Shown here in pieces: positions 1-8,294 of a stretch of 64,000 nt of DNA. The stretch is from Acidobacteriaceae bacterium. GTDB lineage: Bacteria; Acidobacteriota; Terriglobia; Terriglobales; Acidobacteriaceae. The stretch is from the NCBI GenBank assembly GCA_903642225.1, contig CAHJWI010000008.1, forward strand, positions 1 through 64,000. The letters are read 5' to 3'. The position numbers were made by a program, and so were the translations under genes. Position 1 is the first letter of the stretch. The number at the start of each line of letters is the position of its first letter. The notes beneath the pieces were generated by a model. That model ran no database searches and had not been told where the DNA came from. It was given only the letters and a program-made list of their open reading frames with translations.

Positions 1-66
1 CAGCAGGATTCGACCCTACGACTTCCACCGTGTGAAGGTGGCACTCTACCGCTGAGTTATGCGCCC
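1..66 (-). tRNA. tRNA-Val (CAC), 3' end cut by the window edge
   Basis: Read on the minus strand, the sequence gives a 7-base acceptor 5' strand, a D arm, an anticodon stem CCACC/GGTGG around the loop TTCACAC (anticodon CAC, reading GTG valine codons), and a T arm GTAGG/CCTGC around GTCGAAT. Only the first two bases of the 3' acceptor strand are inside the window, so about five bases, the discriminator and CCA are missing. The 5' end is at base 66. Confidence 0.93.
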
Positions 67-279
67 TTGACGCGCGAGCGTTGCCGCACCTGGCATGCGA
101 GCCGTGGTGGCCTGCAACTGAGTGAGAATAGCACGGGGCGGGTGCTTTCTGCCCGGTGCTACTGGCCAAGCGACTTGCTCGGGAATCGCACAGCAGGTGA
201 ACGACTTAAGCAGAGGCCATAGGCTCGGCGGTTGTCTGAGGTGAACTTCGCGCATAGTCTGTAGCCTGCAGTTTGGCAA

Positions 280-1167
280 ATGATGGCAGAGACGAACAAA
301 TACGGGTGGGAGCAGGACCGCAGGGCCAGCCACAGCGCGGCTGAGGCGATACACAGGACCGCGGATCAGCAGGCCGATAAGCCACTTCACGCCGGACAAG
401 CATCCACCCCTGGCACCAATCCTGCAGCCGATGCCGGTGACGAAGAGGAGATTGATGACACGCAACATTCCACGGTCTCTGGGGTTGAACTAGACGAGGC
501 CGAGGACGACATGGCAACTCTGGCGCTGAACCCGGGACTGATGCAGGATGAGCGTGTGCAGGCTGCGGCAGACGCGCGCATAGCAGAACGCCTTACCGAA
601 GGCGGCGATGCCGACCTGATGCTTCGGCTAAAAGCAGGCGAGCTAGACTGCTTCGACGTATTGATGCACAAGTACCGGCGGCAGATTGTGCACTTCATGT
701 TTCGCATGGTGCACAACCAGGCCGTGGCCGAAGAGATGGCTCAGGAAGTATTCTTGCGGGTGTATCGCGCGCGGGAAACCTACCGCGCCGAGGCCAAGTT
801 CAGCACCTGGTTGTACCGCATTGCAACCAATCTTGCGGTGAATTACGCGCGCGATACCAAGAATGAACGGCTGGCACCCAAGGTGCTGCTGGACGAGCCG
901 GAGTATGAGAGTGGGTCCATGCCGGACGTTGCGGATGCGACGCCGTCGATTGAAGCGGACCTGCTGCGGCGCGAACGGATGAAGGCGATCAAGCAGCATG
1001 TGCTTGCTCTGCCAGAGCGACAGCGCATGGCTGTGTTGATGCATAAGTATGAGGAGATGGATTACAAGAGCATTGGAGCCGTGCTGAAGCTGAGTGAATC
1101 CGCGACCAAGTCTCTGCTGTTCCGCGCTTACCAAACGCTGCGGGACAAGCTGAAGGACTTTGTGTAG
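280..1167 (+). CDS. ECF-type RNA polymerase sigma factor
   Basis: This is a sigma-70 family protein of up to 295 residues. Region 2 lies at about residues 125-190, with a core-binding helix followed by a -10-recognition stretch containing FSTWLYRIATNLAVNYAR. Region 4 lies at about 240-290 and has the helix-turn-helix LPERQRMAVL...YKSIGAVLKLSESATKSLL. The roughly 110 N-terminal residues are acidic and of low complexity, longer than in most RpoE-like factors. There is no clear ribosome binding site at 280/283, so the true start may be the in-frame ATG at 511. The next gene encodes a small single-pass membrane protein, as expected for a sigma/anti-sigma pair. The regulon is not visible. Confidence 0.88.
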   Translation: MMAETNKYGWEQDRRASHSAAEAIHRTADQQADKPLHAGQASTPGTNPAADAGDEEEIDDTQHSTVSGVELDEAEDDMATLALNPGLMQDERVQAAADARIAERLTEGGDADLMLRLKAGELDCFDVLMHKYRRQIVHFMFRMVHNQAVAEEMAQEVFLRVYRARETYRAEAKFSTWLYRIATNLAVNYARDTKNERLAPKVLLDEPEYESGSMPDVADATPSIEADLLRRERMKAIKQHVLALPERQRMAVLMHKYEEMDYKSIGAVLKLSESATKSLLFRAYQTLRDKLKDFV

Positions 1168-1240
1168 GGAGTGTCCGACAGCAGCAGGGTAGCAAGCGAG
1201 TTTGGATGAAAGCGGTAGAAGAGATGGAAGGGCGTGTGTG

Positions 1241-1657
1241 ATGGCAGAAGTAGAAGTAAACACGAAGGTGACCGACGAGCAGGCAATGCGTGAAATGATG
1301 AATCTGCTGGACGACTGGCAGGTGCCGGAGCCATCGCCGTGGTTTGAGGGTCGTATGATGGCTCGCTTCCGCGAGGAACAGCAGCGCGCACCAGAAAGCT
1401 GGTTTGCCCGTGTGCGAGACCGTTTCCTGTTTGGCAATGCCGTGTCGATGAGGCCCGTTATGGCAGGGGCAATGGCACTGCTGCTGGTGGCAGGTGGCGG
1501 TGGATATCTGCAGCTGGAGCATGTGCGGAGCACGATGCCGGCGCAGGCTTCGGCAACGGTGCAGGATTTGCAGGTGTTGGAGAACAACGATCAAGCCATT
1601 CAGCAGATGGATCAGCTGCTGGACGGTGACGACAGCGCACAGGAAAACAGTCTCTAA
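1241..1657 (+). CDS. small single-pass membrane protein, possible anti-sigma factor
   Basis: This 138-residue protein has a soluble N-terminal part of about 70 residues containing WF-rich and acidic segments. One hydrophobic helix follows at about 71-90, then a short Gln/Asp-rich tail. ATG 1241 was chosen because GGAAGGG lies just upstream; a TTG at 1202 would add 13 residues. It sits 73 bases after the ECF sigma gene and before an exported Gln-rich protein. Position and topology suggest an anti-sigma role, but no zinc motif or recognised anti-sigma domain is visible, so the function is inferred from context only. Confidence 0.7.
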   Translation: MAEVEVNTKVTDEQAMREMMNLLDDWQVPEPSPWFEGRMMARFREEQQRAPESWFARVRDRFLFGNAVSMRPVMAGAMALLLVAGGGGYLQLEHVRSTMPAQASATVQDLQVLENNDQAIQQMDQLLDGDDSAQENSL

Positions 1658-1701
1658 TCGGGTATGTTGGAAAGGACCGTTCGAGCGCGGCAGGTTTGAC
1701 G

Positions 1702-2523
1702 ATGCGGACAGGAAGGACAAGTCGGGCACGAGCGGAACGGGCGTGTGCAGGCCCGGTCGTACAAATTCGCCTGTGCGCGCTCGCCCTCATGGCCTGTCTT
1801 GCGTCGGTACTAACAGCGCAGCCCGCACCACCGCGGTCGCGACAGCCTATGCGACAGGGGCCCGTGCAATCAGGTCCCGTCCAACCAGGTCCCGTTCAAC
1901 CAGGCTCCATGCGACAAGGCTACATGCAACAAGCACCGATGCGACAAGGCCCCATGCAACAGGGGTCCCTGCAACAAGGCCCCATACAACAAGGGTCCGT
2001 GCAGCCTGGGCAGCGAGCGGGTGAGGGCGACAGGCCGGCGCAGCGCTTTTGGCAGAGCCAGCCGAACAATCCGGGTCCGAATGCGACCCGTGGACAACAT
2101 TTGCAACAGTGGATGCAACAGCACAACCAGCTTTCGTCGCAGCAGCAGCAGCAGGCGCTGCAGCACGAGGCCGGCTTCAGGCAACTGCCGCAAGAAACGC
2201 AGCAGCGCATGCTGAATCGGCTGGACAGGCTGAACAGCATGCAACCCGACCAACGTGCCAGGGTGCTGGCACGCAGCGAACAGATGGAGCGGCTGGACCC
2301 GCAGCAACGCGGGCAGGTACGCAGTGCCATGGGTCAGCTGGGCGCGCTGCCAGAGGACAGGCGAAGAGCAGTCGCCCACTCGTTTCGCGAGTTGCGCGAT
2401 CTGCCGCCGCAGCAACGCAACCAGCTTTTGAATTCGCCGGAGTTGCACCAGCAGTTTACGGATGAAGAACGGGGCACACTTGGTAACCTGCTGGCGGTCA
2501 GCCCGATGCTGCCGCGCCAGTAG
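1702..2523 (+). CDS. exported Gln/Pro-rich DUF3106-like protein with pentapeptide repeats
   Basis: The 273-residue product starts with a basic N-region and a hydrophobic segment at about 22-40 that ends in an Ala-x-Gln-like signal cleavage site. Residues 50-103 are degenerate pentapeptides of the type (M/V)(R/Q)QG(P/S). Next comes a polyglutamine-rich stretch and a C-terminal helical region with repeated short motifs (LPQETQQRML, LDPQQRGQV, LPPQQRNQLL) typical of DUF3106 proteins. It is the third gene of the ECF sigma cluster. ATG 1702 was preferred over TTG 1696. It probably acts in the envelope, but its job is unknown. Confidence 0.75.
   Translation: MRTGRTSRARAERACAGPVVQIRLCALALMACLASVLTAQPAPPRSRQPMRQGPVQSGPVQPGPVQPGSMRQGYMQQAPMRQGPMQQGSLQQGPIQQGSVQPGQRAGEGDRPAQRFWQSQPNNPGPNATRGQHLQQWMQQHNQLSSQQQQQALQHEAGFRQLPQETQQRMLNRLDRLNSMQPDQRARVLARSEQMERLDPQQRGQVRSAMGQLGALPEDRRRAVAHSFRELRDLPPQQRNQLLNSPELHQQFTDEERGTLGNLLAVSPMLPRQ
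1849..2010 (+). repeat. 15-base tandem repeats inside the DUF3106-like gene
   Basis: About eleven degenerate 15-base units, each beginning with an ATG/GTG/CTG/ATA codon followed by CGA/CAA CAA/CAG GG(G/C) and a Pro or Ser codon. They encode the Gln-Gly-Pro pentapeptides. Units near 1909-1995 are the most alike, so the array may vary in copy number between strains. Confidence 0.8.
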
Positions 2524-2529
2524 CTCCGG

Positions 2530-2558
2530 TTGACTCTGCTACGGGTTAGGCATAGTCT
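2530..2558 (+). promoter_or_regulatory. possible sigma-70 promoter for the TlpA-like gene
   Basis: TTGACT at 2530-2535 and TAGTCT at 2553-2558 are separated by exactly 17 bases. The next plus-strand gene starts at 2739, which would leave a long leader of about 175 bases. The -10 match is only partial, so this is tentative. Confidence 0.3.
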
Positions 2559-2738
2559 GCGAAGCGTGACTCCCGGATCGAGAACCCGTCGCCATTTCTG
2601 CTGTTGTTAGCCATGCGGTCGATGGTGTTCTCTCCCACTGAAGTCGTTCTGTCTCCCCTGACACGGTTTCCTCTTACAAACCAATCGCGGGCATTCACCT
2701 GACGCCTCGTCAGCGCTCCCAAAAACTGCAGGAGAACT

Positions 2739-3992
2739 ATGCGTCCCCCTCTACTCGCATTTGCCATGTTCCTTACGTTGTCTGCCGGTGCTCAAAAGCT
2801 CCAGCGCTGGACAGGGTTTGCCACCGCAAAGGGACGTCAGATTCCCACAGAGATGCAACTGTCGGCACCGGATAAGAACGGCCGGGTTACGGGAGGCTTT
2901 CTCAACGGTTCTGAGCTGGAAGCAGCGTCCAGTGGCAAGGGTGCCAACGGGCATATCACACTCACATTCGGCGACTATGCGCGCACCTTTGAGGGGGATG
3001 TAAATGGCTCCAGCCTACGCGGCGTGCTCTCCGGCGCGCGACTAAAAATACCCATCCCGCTTGAGCTGCACCTACAGTCTGACGGAGGCAAGCCGGCCAC
3101 CCATTTTGTGGCCGCGCCTCCATCGCAGAAGGGCTCCATTGATGGCCTGTGGGAGATCGCCGTCGCCTCCAGCAAGGGCGAGTCTGCCTGGACGATGAAG
3201 GTGGAGCCGTTTGACGGCAACGGGGAGATTCGCGCGGTGATTCAACGCATCGACGGCGACACCGGCTCGATGTACGGCCGCTTCGACCCCTCTGCCGGTC
3301 AATACACCGTAAGCCGCTTTGGAGCCTTTGGCGGTGACTACTATTCGCTCACGCCGCAGGCCGACGGCACGCTCGATTTCAGCAACCTGTTGGCCGGCCA
3401 GGAGAACCACTCCACGGCACGGCGCACGGAAGCCGCACGCGCTGCAAAGCTGCCACCACCCACGCTGTCGACGGATCGAACGACGGTTATCGATCCATCA
3501 AAACCGTTTCAGTTCTCCTCACCTAACCTTGCGGGTGTCACCGTCTCAAACACCGACCCTCAGTTCAGGGGCAAGGTGGTTGTCGTGGCGATCGGCGGCA
3601 GCTGGTGCCCGAACTGCCACGATGAGGCACCCTTTCTCGTGGAGCTGTACAAGCGGTTTCATGGGCAGGGTCTCGAGATCGTGAACCTGTCTTTTGAAGA
3701 AGCCGATCAGTTGAAAGACCCCGTGCGCCTGCGAGAGTTCATCACGCGGTACCACATTCCGTACACGGTGCTGGTGGCGGGGACGCCTGACGATCTCGCC
3801 AAGGTGGTGCCACAGGGCAAGAATCTGAACAGCTGGCCCACGTCATTCTTTATCGGTCGCGACGGCCTGGTGAAGGAGACTCACGCCGGCTTTTCAGGCC
3901 CGGCAACCGGCGAGGCCTACCTGCACCTGAAGTCTGAGGTGGCCGAACTTGTCGAAAGGCTGCTGGCGCACGGTGAGGGCTCAGCACTCTGA
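2739..3992 (+). CDS. TlpA-like secreted thioredoxin-fold protein
   Basis: This 417-residue protein has an N-terminal signal peptide (about 1-18, ending SAGAQ). A beta-rich region of about 230 residues without a recognised domain follows, then a C-terminal thioredoxin fold (about 250-410). The redox motif WCPNC places the two cysteines at 290 and 293, and the cis-proline segment NSWPTSFFI follows later. This layout matches TlpA/ResA-type disulfide reductases acting outside the cytoplasm. An AGGAG ribosome binding site lies just before ATG 2739. It converges with the proline dehydrogenase gene 29 bases downstream. The substrate is unknown. Confidence 0.82.
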   Translation: MRPPLLAFAMFLTLSAGAQKLQRWTGFATAKGRQIPTEMQLSAPDKNGRVTGGFLNGSELEAASSGKGANGHITLTFGDYARTFEGDVNGSSLRGVLSGARLKIPIPLELHLQSDGGKPATHFVAAPPSQKGSIDGLWEIAVASSKGESAWTMKVEPFDGNGEIRAVIQRIDGDTGSMYGRFDPSAGQYTVSRFGAFGGDYYSLTPQADGTLDFSNLLAGQENHSTARRTEAARAAKLPPPTLSTDRTTVIDPSKPFQFSSPNLAGVTVSNTDPQFRGKVVVVAIGGSWCPNCHDEAPFLVELYKRFHGQGLEIVNLSFEEADQLKDPVRLREFITRYHIPYTVLVAGTPDDLAKVVPQGKNLNSWPTSFFIGRDGLVKETHAGFSGPATGEAYLHLKSEVAELVERLLAHGEGSAL

Positions 3993-4021
3993 ATCTACTC
4001 ACGGTAGAGGCCTGAGCATAG

Positions 4022-4936
4022 CTATGACTTGAAGAGGCTTTTCAGAATAAAGATCACGTTGGCCGGGCGCTCCGCAAGTCGCCGCATGAAGTAGGGGTAC
4101 CAGTCTGTTCCAAAGGGCAGGTACACCCGAACGCGGTAACCGCGGCGCAAGAGGTCGCGTTGTAAATCGCGCCGCACACCAAAGAGCATCTGGAATTCGA
4201 AGGCGTCGCGAGTGACGGCATGCGCCGCTACGTACGCCTCCACGGCCGCGACCATCTGCTCATCATGCGTTGCAATGCCACAGTAGACACCCGATGGCAC
4301 CATGCGCACGGCCAGCTTGACGTAGTTGATATCAACATCTGCCTTGCTTGGGAAGGCGTGTACCGCGGCTTCTTTGTAGGCACCCTTGCAGAGGCGAATG
4401 CGGATACCCTGCCCGAGCAGGCGCTCGGCATCTGCTGCCGTGCGGTAAAGGTACGCCTGCAGTACGGTTCCCACGGCACCGGGATTGGCGCGATGCAGAT
4501 CTTCGGTCAGGCGAAGGGTCGCCTCCGTGTAGGGCGTGCCCTCCATGTCGATACGAACGAAATTTCCGAGCTGGGCCGCATGGGCCACGATCTCTCCTGT
4601 CACCGCCTCCCCCAGCTCCGACGACACATCCATGCCAACACCGGTCAACTTGACAGAGACGTTCGCGTCCAGGCCAGCTGCGTGAATCCGGTCGAGCAGC
4701 AGGTGGTAGAGCTCAGCGGCGGCTCGCGCACCCTGCTCTGTTCGCACGCTCTCGCCAAGGGAATCGAGGGAGACGCTGAAACCCTCCCGATTGAGTTCGG
4801 CGGTGCGGGCAATGGCGTCGTCCAGGGTAGTGCCGGCGACAAAACGTCCGGAGAGTCTGCGGCCAGGACCCGTACCCTCCAGCAGTCCACGCACAGTATT
4901 GTTGCGAGAAAGAGCAATAAAGGTGGAGCGAAGCAT
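4022..4936 (-). CDS. proline dehydrogenase
   Basis: The 304-residue FAD enzyme oxidises L-proline to 1-pyrroline-5-carboxylate. Family signatures seen are VSVKLTGVG, the arginine-rich RIRLCKGAYKE, FQMLFGVR and the C-terminal YLPFGTDWYPYFMRRLAERPAN that binds substrate and flavin. It is a stand-alone catalytic domain, not the large PutA fusion. The partner P5C dehydrogenase is encoded separately at 32385-34040. The start at 4936 gives a normal N-terminus; an upstream in-frame start would add 23 residues of unlikely sequence. It diverges from the sorting-signal gene at 5149. Confidence 0.9.
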   Translation of the reverse strand: MLRSTFIALSRNNTVRGLLEGTGPGRRLSGRFVAGTTLDDAIARTAELNREGFSVSLDSLGESVRTEQGARAAAELYHLLLDRIHAAGLDANVSVKLTGVGMDVSSELGEAVTGEIVAHAAQLGNFVRIDMEGTPYTEATLRLTEDLHRANPGAVGTVLQAYLYRTAADAERLLGQGIRIRLCKGAYKEAAVHAFPSKADVDINYVKLAVRMVPSGVYCGIATHDEQMVAAVEAYVAAHAVTRDAFEFQMLFGVRRDLQRDLLRRGYRVRVYLPFGTDWYPYFMRRLAERPANVIFILKSLFKS

Positions 4937-5148
4937 CGCTCCAGTGTATGCGGTGGATGACGTTTTGGGCGAGCACACGCAGCAAAGCCTGATTCGGGAG
5001 GGCATGCCTGGAGGCCCCGCCCGGTAATTGAACCAGCATTCTTCGCATCTCCTCTTTCGTCTGAACGAGAATCACTGTAAACTTTGGATAGTTCCGTTAG
5101 AACGAGTTATTCCTGAGAGCGTGTGCGTTCTCCGCTGAGAGGTTCTCG

Positions 5149-5535
5149 ATGAAGATTTTTACTTTGACACTTGCCACCGCAACACTGGCAGTGCCGGCCT
5201 GCGGTTTTGCTGCGACCACACCCGCTGCGAGCGGCGCTCTGCTGAGCACCAATCTGAGTGCGGCAGTGTTGCGTATCAACAATATGATGGGCGTCAATGC
5301 AAATGGTCTGTACGGCAGCGGCGCAGGGAATTCCGGCATGGCCGGCCTGAACGATATATGCATCGGCGGCGGCCCCTGCGTCACAGATCCGGTGACCGGC
5401 CCCTCGCAGCCATGCACACCCTCGCCGGAAAACGGCACTGCCCTGCTCGCCGTGTTGGGTGTAGCTGGCCTGCTGTCTGGACGTTTCGGCTATCGCCGCC
5501 TGCAACAGGGACGTTCGACCACCATCGCCGCATAA
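5149..5535 (+). CDS. small exported protein with exosortase-type C-terminal sorting signal
   Basis: The 128-residue protein has a signal peptide (about 1-21) and a Gly/Asn/Ser-rich middle with three cysteines at 71, 77 and 89. It ends in a tripartite C-terminal signal: PENGT at 93-97, a hydrophobic helix at about 98-111, and a basic cluster beginning GRFGYRR. This is the layout of PEP-CTERM-class signals, with a variant motif. The exosortase starts only 13 bases downstream, so the protein is very likely its dedicated substrate and cotranscribed. The mature protein would be very short, about 75 residues, and its role is unknown. A GAGAGG ribosome binding site precedes the ATG. Confidence 0.8.
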   Translation: MKIFTLTLATATLAVPACGFAATTPAASGALLSTNLSAAVLRINNMMGVNANGLYGSGAGNSGMAGLNDICIGGGPCVTDPVTGPSQPCTPSPENGTALLAVLGVAGLLSGRFGYRRLQQGRSTTIAA

Positions 5536-5548
5536 GCACTACCTGCGC

Positions 5549-7243
5549 ATGGATGTGGCTCCCCATGTCGAATCTGCAGGATCGATTCAAGGTCCGACAC
5601 CTCTACTGAGTACACGTCGAAAGCGATATGACTTTACAAATGAGGCAGCAGCGGGATCCCTCCTGCTGCTGCTTTTTTTGTGCGGTGCACTTGCCATGCT
5701 ACCCGTGTCGACGGACGTGCTTCGGCTGTGGATAGACGATCCACTTCGCAGCTTTGGTGCGCTCCTGCCGGTGATCGTTGGCGTCCTTTGGATACGGTGC
5801 TGGCGCACGCTGGACTGGTCTCAAGACGGCACCGCCTGGGGTTTGCTCCCTCTTTGCGCGGCAGTGGTTATAGCGCGCACTTTTGGTGCTTCGCTCATCG
5901 CGTATAACTTCGGTGCGGTTGAGGTGGCGCCGTTGCAACCGGGCTTTCTTTTCTTCCTGTACGGCAGCGGGTTGGCACTGCTGCTGGGTGGTGTGCGTCT
6001 GTGGCGTGCGGTGCTGTTTCCGCTGTGCCTGTTGCTGTGTGTCAATCCCGTTCCACACCTGTTCGACAAGCTGGACGCGCCTCTGCAAACCGCATCGGCT
6101 CATGTCACACGGGCCTTTGCGCACCTTCTCGGTCTGCATCCCAGCGGCATTCAACTGCAATTGATGTTTGCTCCGCGTTTTGGCCTGGTTATTGTGCCGG
6201 GGTGCAACGGCGTGCGAGGGTCGGCAACGATGGCTTACCTTGGTCTACTGCTGGGGTATGTGCGGCACCAGCGATGGTACCGCACCGCACTGTATGCCGC
6301 GGCAGGTCTGCTGCTCGGCTACCTGCTGAACTTCGTCCGCCTTTGCTGCCTCGTGATCTACTACCGGCTGGCGCTGGGCCACCCGCAATGGCACACAGAC
6401 GGTGAGCAGATCGACTACCTGATTGGCGGTACCCTCTTCCTGCTGCTCACAGCACTTGGTGGGTTTCTGCTACTGCGTCCGCAGGGCAAGGCAGCAGCCC
6501 CACGGGCGGCCCTGGCCAGTGCTTTGCGTTGCCGCCCTGAATGGCTGACAACCGTCTATCGTCCCCGATGGATCGCGGCGGCGTTTTTGCTGCTGGTTGC
6601 TACCCTGTCTGAAGTTCCAGCCGCGTGGTCGGCTATTGCACAGCCGACGGATTACATCGCCCCGGCCTATGCAACGGAAACCTTGCCTGCGACTCTGGGC
6701 GTGTGGCAGCGCCAACGGGTCTGGACGGAGGTCTACGACAGCCGACCGGTATGGCTCTGGTCGACCTACCGCCGCAGCGACGGGCGGACCATTGACATGG
6801 GCGTTTGGCTGTCACCAAAGCGGCACTACGGCATACAAAGTCTGCTGATGAATGGCAGCAAACCGGTGGCGGGTGCGGGGTTCAACGCGGTGTCAAAGGA
6901 TGACTTGCCCATGCAACTCTCCAGCTACACGCTGGACGACGCGACCGGGGACACAGACGCCCTTGTTCCCACCTATTTCGCGGAAACCATGTGCCTGCCA
7001 CGCTTCTGCAGCGAGCGTGCCGTAGGCTTTACACGGACAGGTTGGCTCATCGCCGTGACGCCCATGGCGGCTCGCGAGCAACGCCGGCTTCCACTGCTGT
7101 GGCGCGTGCAAGGCCCCGCGGGAACGCGGCAGACCGCGGCCGGAGAGAAGGATGCTGAAGCGCTGATCGCCGATGTGGCAAGAGATGTACAGATTGCAGC
7201 TTTGGTGGACCGGTTGGGTGCGCTGAACGCTTACCGCAACTAG
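5549..7243 (+). CDS. exosortase with fused EpsI-like C-terminal domain
   Basis: This 564-residue protein is a multi-pass membrane transpeptidase-like enzyme. The N-terminal half (about 35-310) carries the exosortase triad: Cys219 in VPGCNGVRG, Arg264 in LLNFVRL and His282 before GEQIDY. After another hydrophobic segment near 340-360, the C-terminal 200 residues resemble EpsI-type proteins (LGVWQRQRVW...YRRSDGRTIDMGVWL). The combination recalls the exosortase J class described in Acidobacteria, although that class assignment is from memory. The 5149 gene just upstream supplies a matching sorting signal. The 3' end overlaps the convergent GT2 gene by four bases. Confidence 0.87.
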   Translation: MDVAPHVESAGSIQGPTPLLSTRRKRYDFTNEAAAGSLLLLLFLCGALAMLPVSTDVLRLWIDDPLRSFGALLPVIVGVLWIRCWRTLDWSQDGTAWGLLPLCAAVVIARTFGASLIAYNFGAVEVAPLQPGFLFFLYGSGLALLLGGVRLWRAVLFPLCLLLCVNPVPHLFDKLDAPLQTASAHVTRAFAHLLGLHPSGIQLQLMFAPRFGLVIVPGCNGVRGSATMAYLGLLLGYVRHQRWYRTALYAAAGLLLGYLLNFVRLCCLVIYYRLALGHPQWHTDGEQIDYLIGGTLFLLLTALGGFLLLRPQGKAAAPRAALASALRCRPEWLTTVYRPRWIAAAFLLLVATLSEVPAAWSAIAQPTDYIAPAYATETLPATLGVWQRQRVWTEVYDSRPVWLWSTYRRSDGRTIDMGVWLSPKRHYGIQSLLMNGSKPVAGAGFNAVSKDDLPMQLSSYTLDDATGDTDALVPTYFAETMCLPRFCSERAVGFTRTGWLIAVTPMAAREQRRLPLLWRVQGPAGTRQTAAGEKDAEALIADVARDVQIAALVDRLGALNAYRN

Positions 7244-8133
7244 CGCACGCCATCCCGCAACGACACAGGTGCTACGGCCACCTTCGGCACGGAGACCTGC
7301 GGTGTGATCATGCGGCTTGTATCCGCCATGGCGGCGATCGCTGCCTCGTACCGTCCCAGCAGGCTGTTGGTTCGAATCACAGCCATCTCCTCCAGCATCT
7401 TCGCGCCGTCACGCAGGTAGCTCATCTTCGAGCGCTCGTCGTGACCCCAAGACACGGAAACTTCCTGAATTCGAAAGCCTAGCCGTCGCGCGATAAACAG
7501 GAGTTCCGGGTCGAATCCCCACCGCTCCACACGTTGCAGACGGAAGATCAATTGTGCCGCCGGACGTCGAAACGCCTTAAAGCCGCACTGTGTATCAGCG
7601 TACGGCAGGTTCATCACAAGCCGGGTGACACCGTTGAAACACCGGCCAAAAAAGCGACGATAGATGGGCTGGTGCTGGGTCTGGCGGCTCTGGTCCAGCC
7701 ACCGCGACCCGATTGCCACGTCCGCCCCATGGGTCAACGCGTCAAAAAGGCGGTCCGCCTCCTCCATGGGTGCAGACAGGTCCGCATCGGTAAACATCAC
7801 AAACTCGCCCATCGCCTGCAACAGGCCATTGCGCACGGAGTATCCCTTGCCGCGGTTCCCTGGATTATGGATCAGGTGCAGCTCCGGATGTGTCACCATG
7901 TACTTTCGCACGATGTCGCACGTTTCATCGCTTGAGCCGTCGTCCACAACCAGAACCTCAGCCTGCCATCCCTGCGACACAACACAGCTCAGCACACGCT
8001 TCAGCGTCTGCTCAATGCGCAGAGCTTCGTTGTACGCCGGAATCACGATACTGATGGATGGGTACGGCACAGATTCCTTGAGTATTCCTCGATCGGTGAA
8101 GCAGCACACCCGCTCAGCAAACTTCTGCGGCAT
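7240..8133 (-). CDS. GT2 family glycosyltransferase (dolichyl-phosphate-glucosyltransferase type)
   Basis: The product is about 297 residues. Near the N-terminus it shows ISIVIPAYNEALRIE, then VVDDGSSDET and the metal-binding FTDADLSAPMEE, followed by TQCGFKAFRR and RWGFDPELLF, all typical of the Alg5/DPG-synthase branch of GT2. Such enzymes transfer a sugar from a nucleotide donor to a polyprenyl phosphate at the membrane; no clear membrane helix is seen here. The start is uncertain: ATG 8133 or a codon about 20 residues later just before the domain. It converges with the exosortase gene, so a role in envelope glycan synthesis is possible but unproven. Confidence 0.85.
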   Translation of the reverse strand: MPQKFAERVCCFTDRGILKESVPYPSISIVIPAYNEALRIEQTLKRVLSCVVSQGWQAEVLVVDDGSSDETCDIVRKYMVTHPELHLIHNPGNRGKGYSVRNGLLQAMGEFVMFTDADLSAPMEEADRLFDALTHGADVAIGSRWLDQSRQTQHQPIYRRFFGRCFNGVTRLVMNLPYADTQCGFKAFRRPAAQLIFRLQRVERWGFDPELLFIARRLGFRIQEVSVSWGHDERSKMSYLRDGAKMLEEMAVIRTNSLLGRYEAAIAAMADTSRMITPQVSVPKVAVAPVSLRDGVR

Positions 8134-8294
8134 ACAAGAGCTCGCTCCAGTACAGCACCCTGCCGAAACGGAATGAGACACCGGATGATACCGCATTCAT
8201 TAGACGCTGCACCAGTACTGCGGTCGCGACCTGCCTGACTGCCTATGCCTGAGGTTCCAGTGATTGTGACCGCCGGTGCTACACTCCAGGGACC

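Noticed and set aside
643..1587. A 314-codon open frame on the minus strand
   Set aside because: It spans two unrelated plus-strand genes (sigma factor and membrane protein) in antisense and has no recognisable domain.
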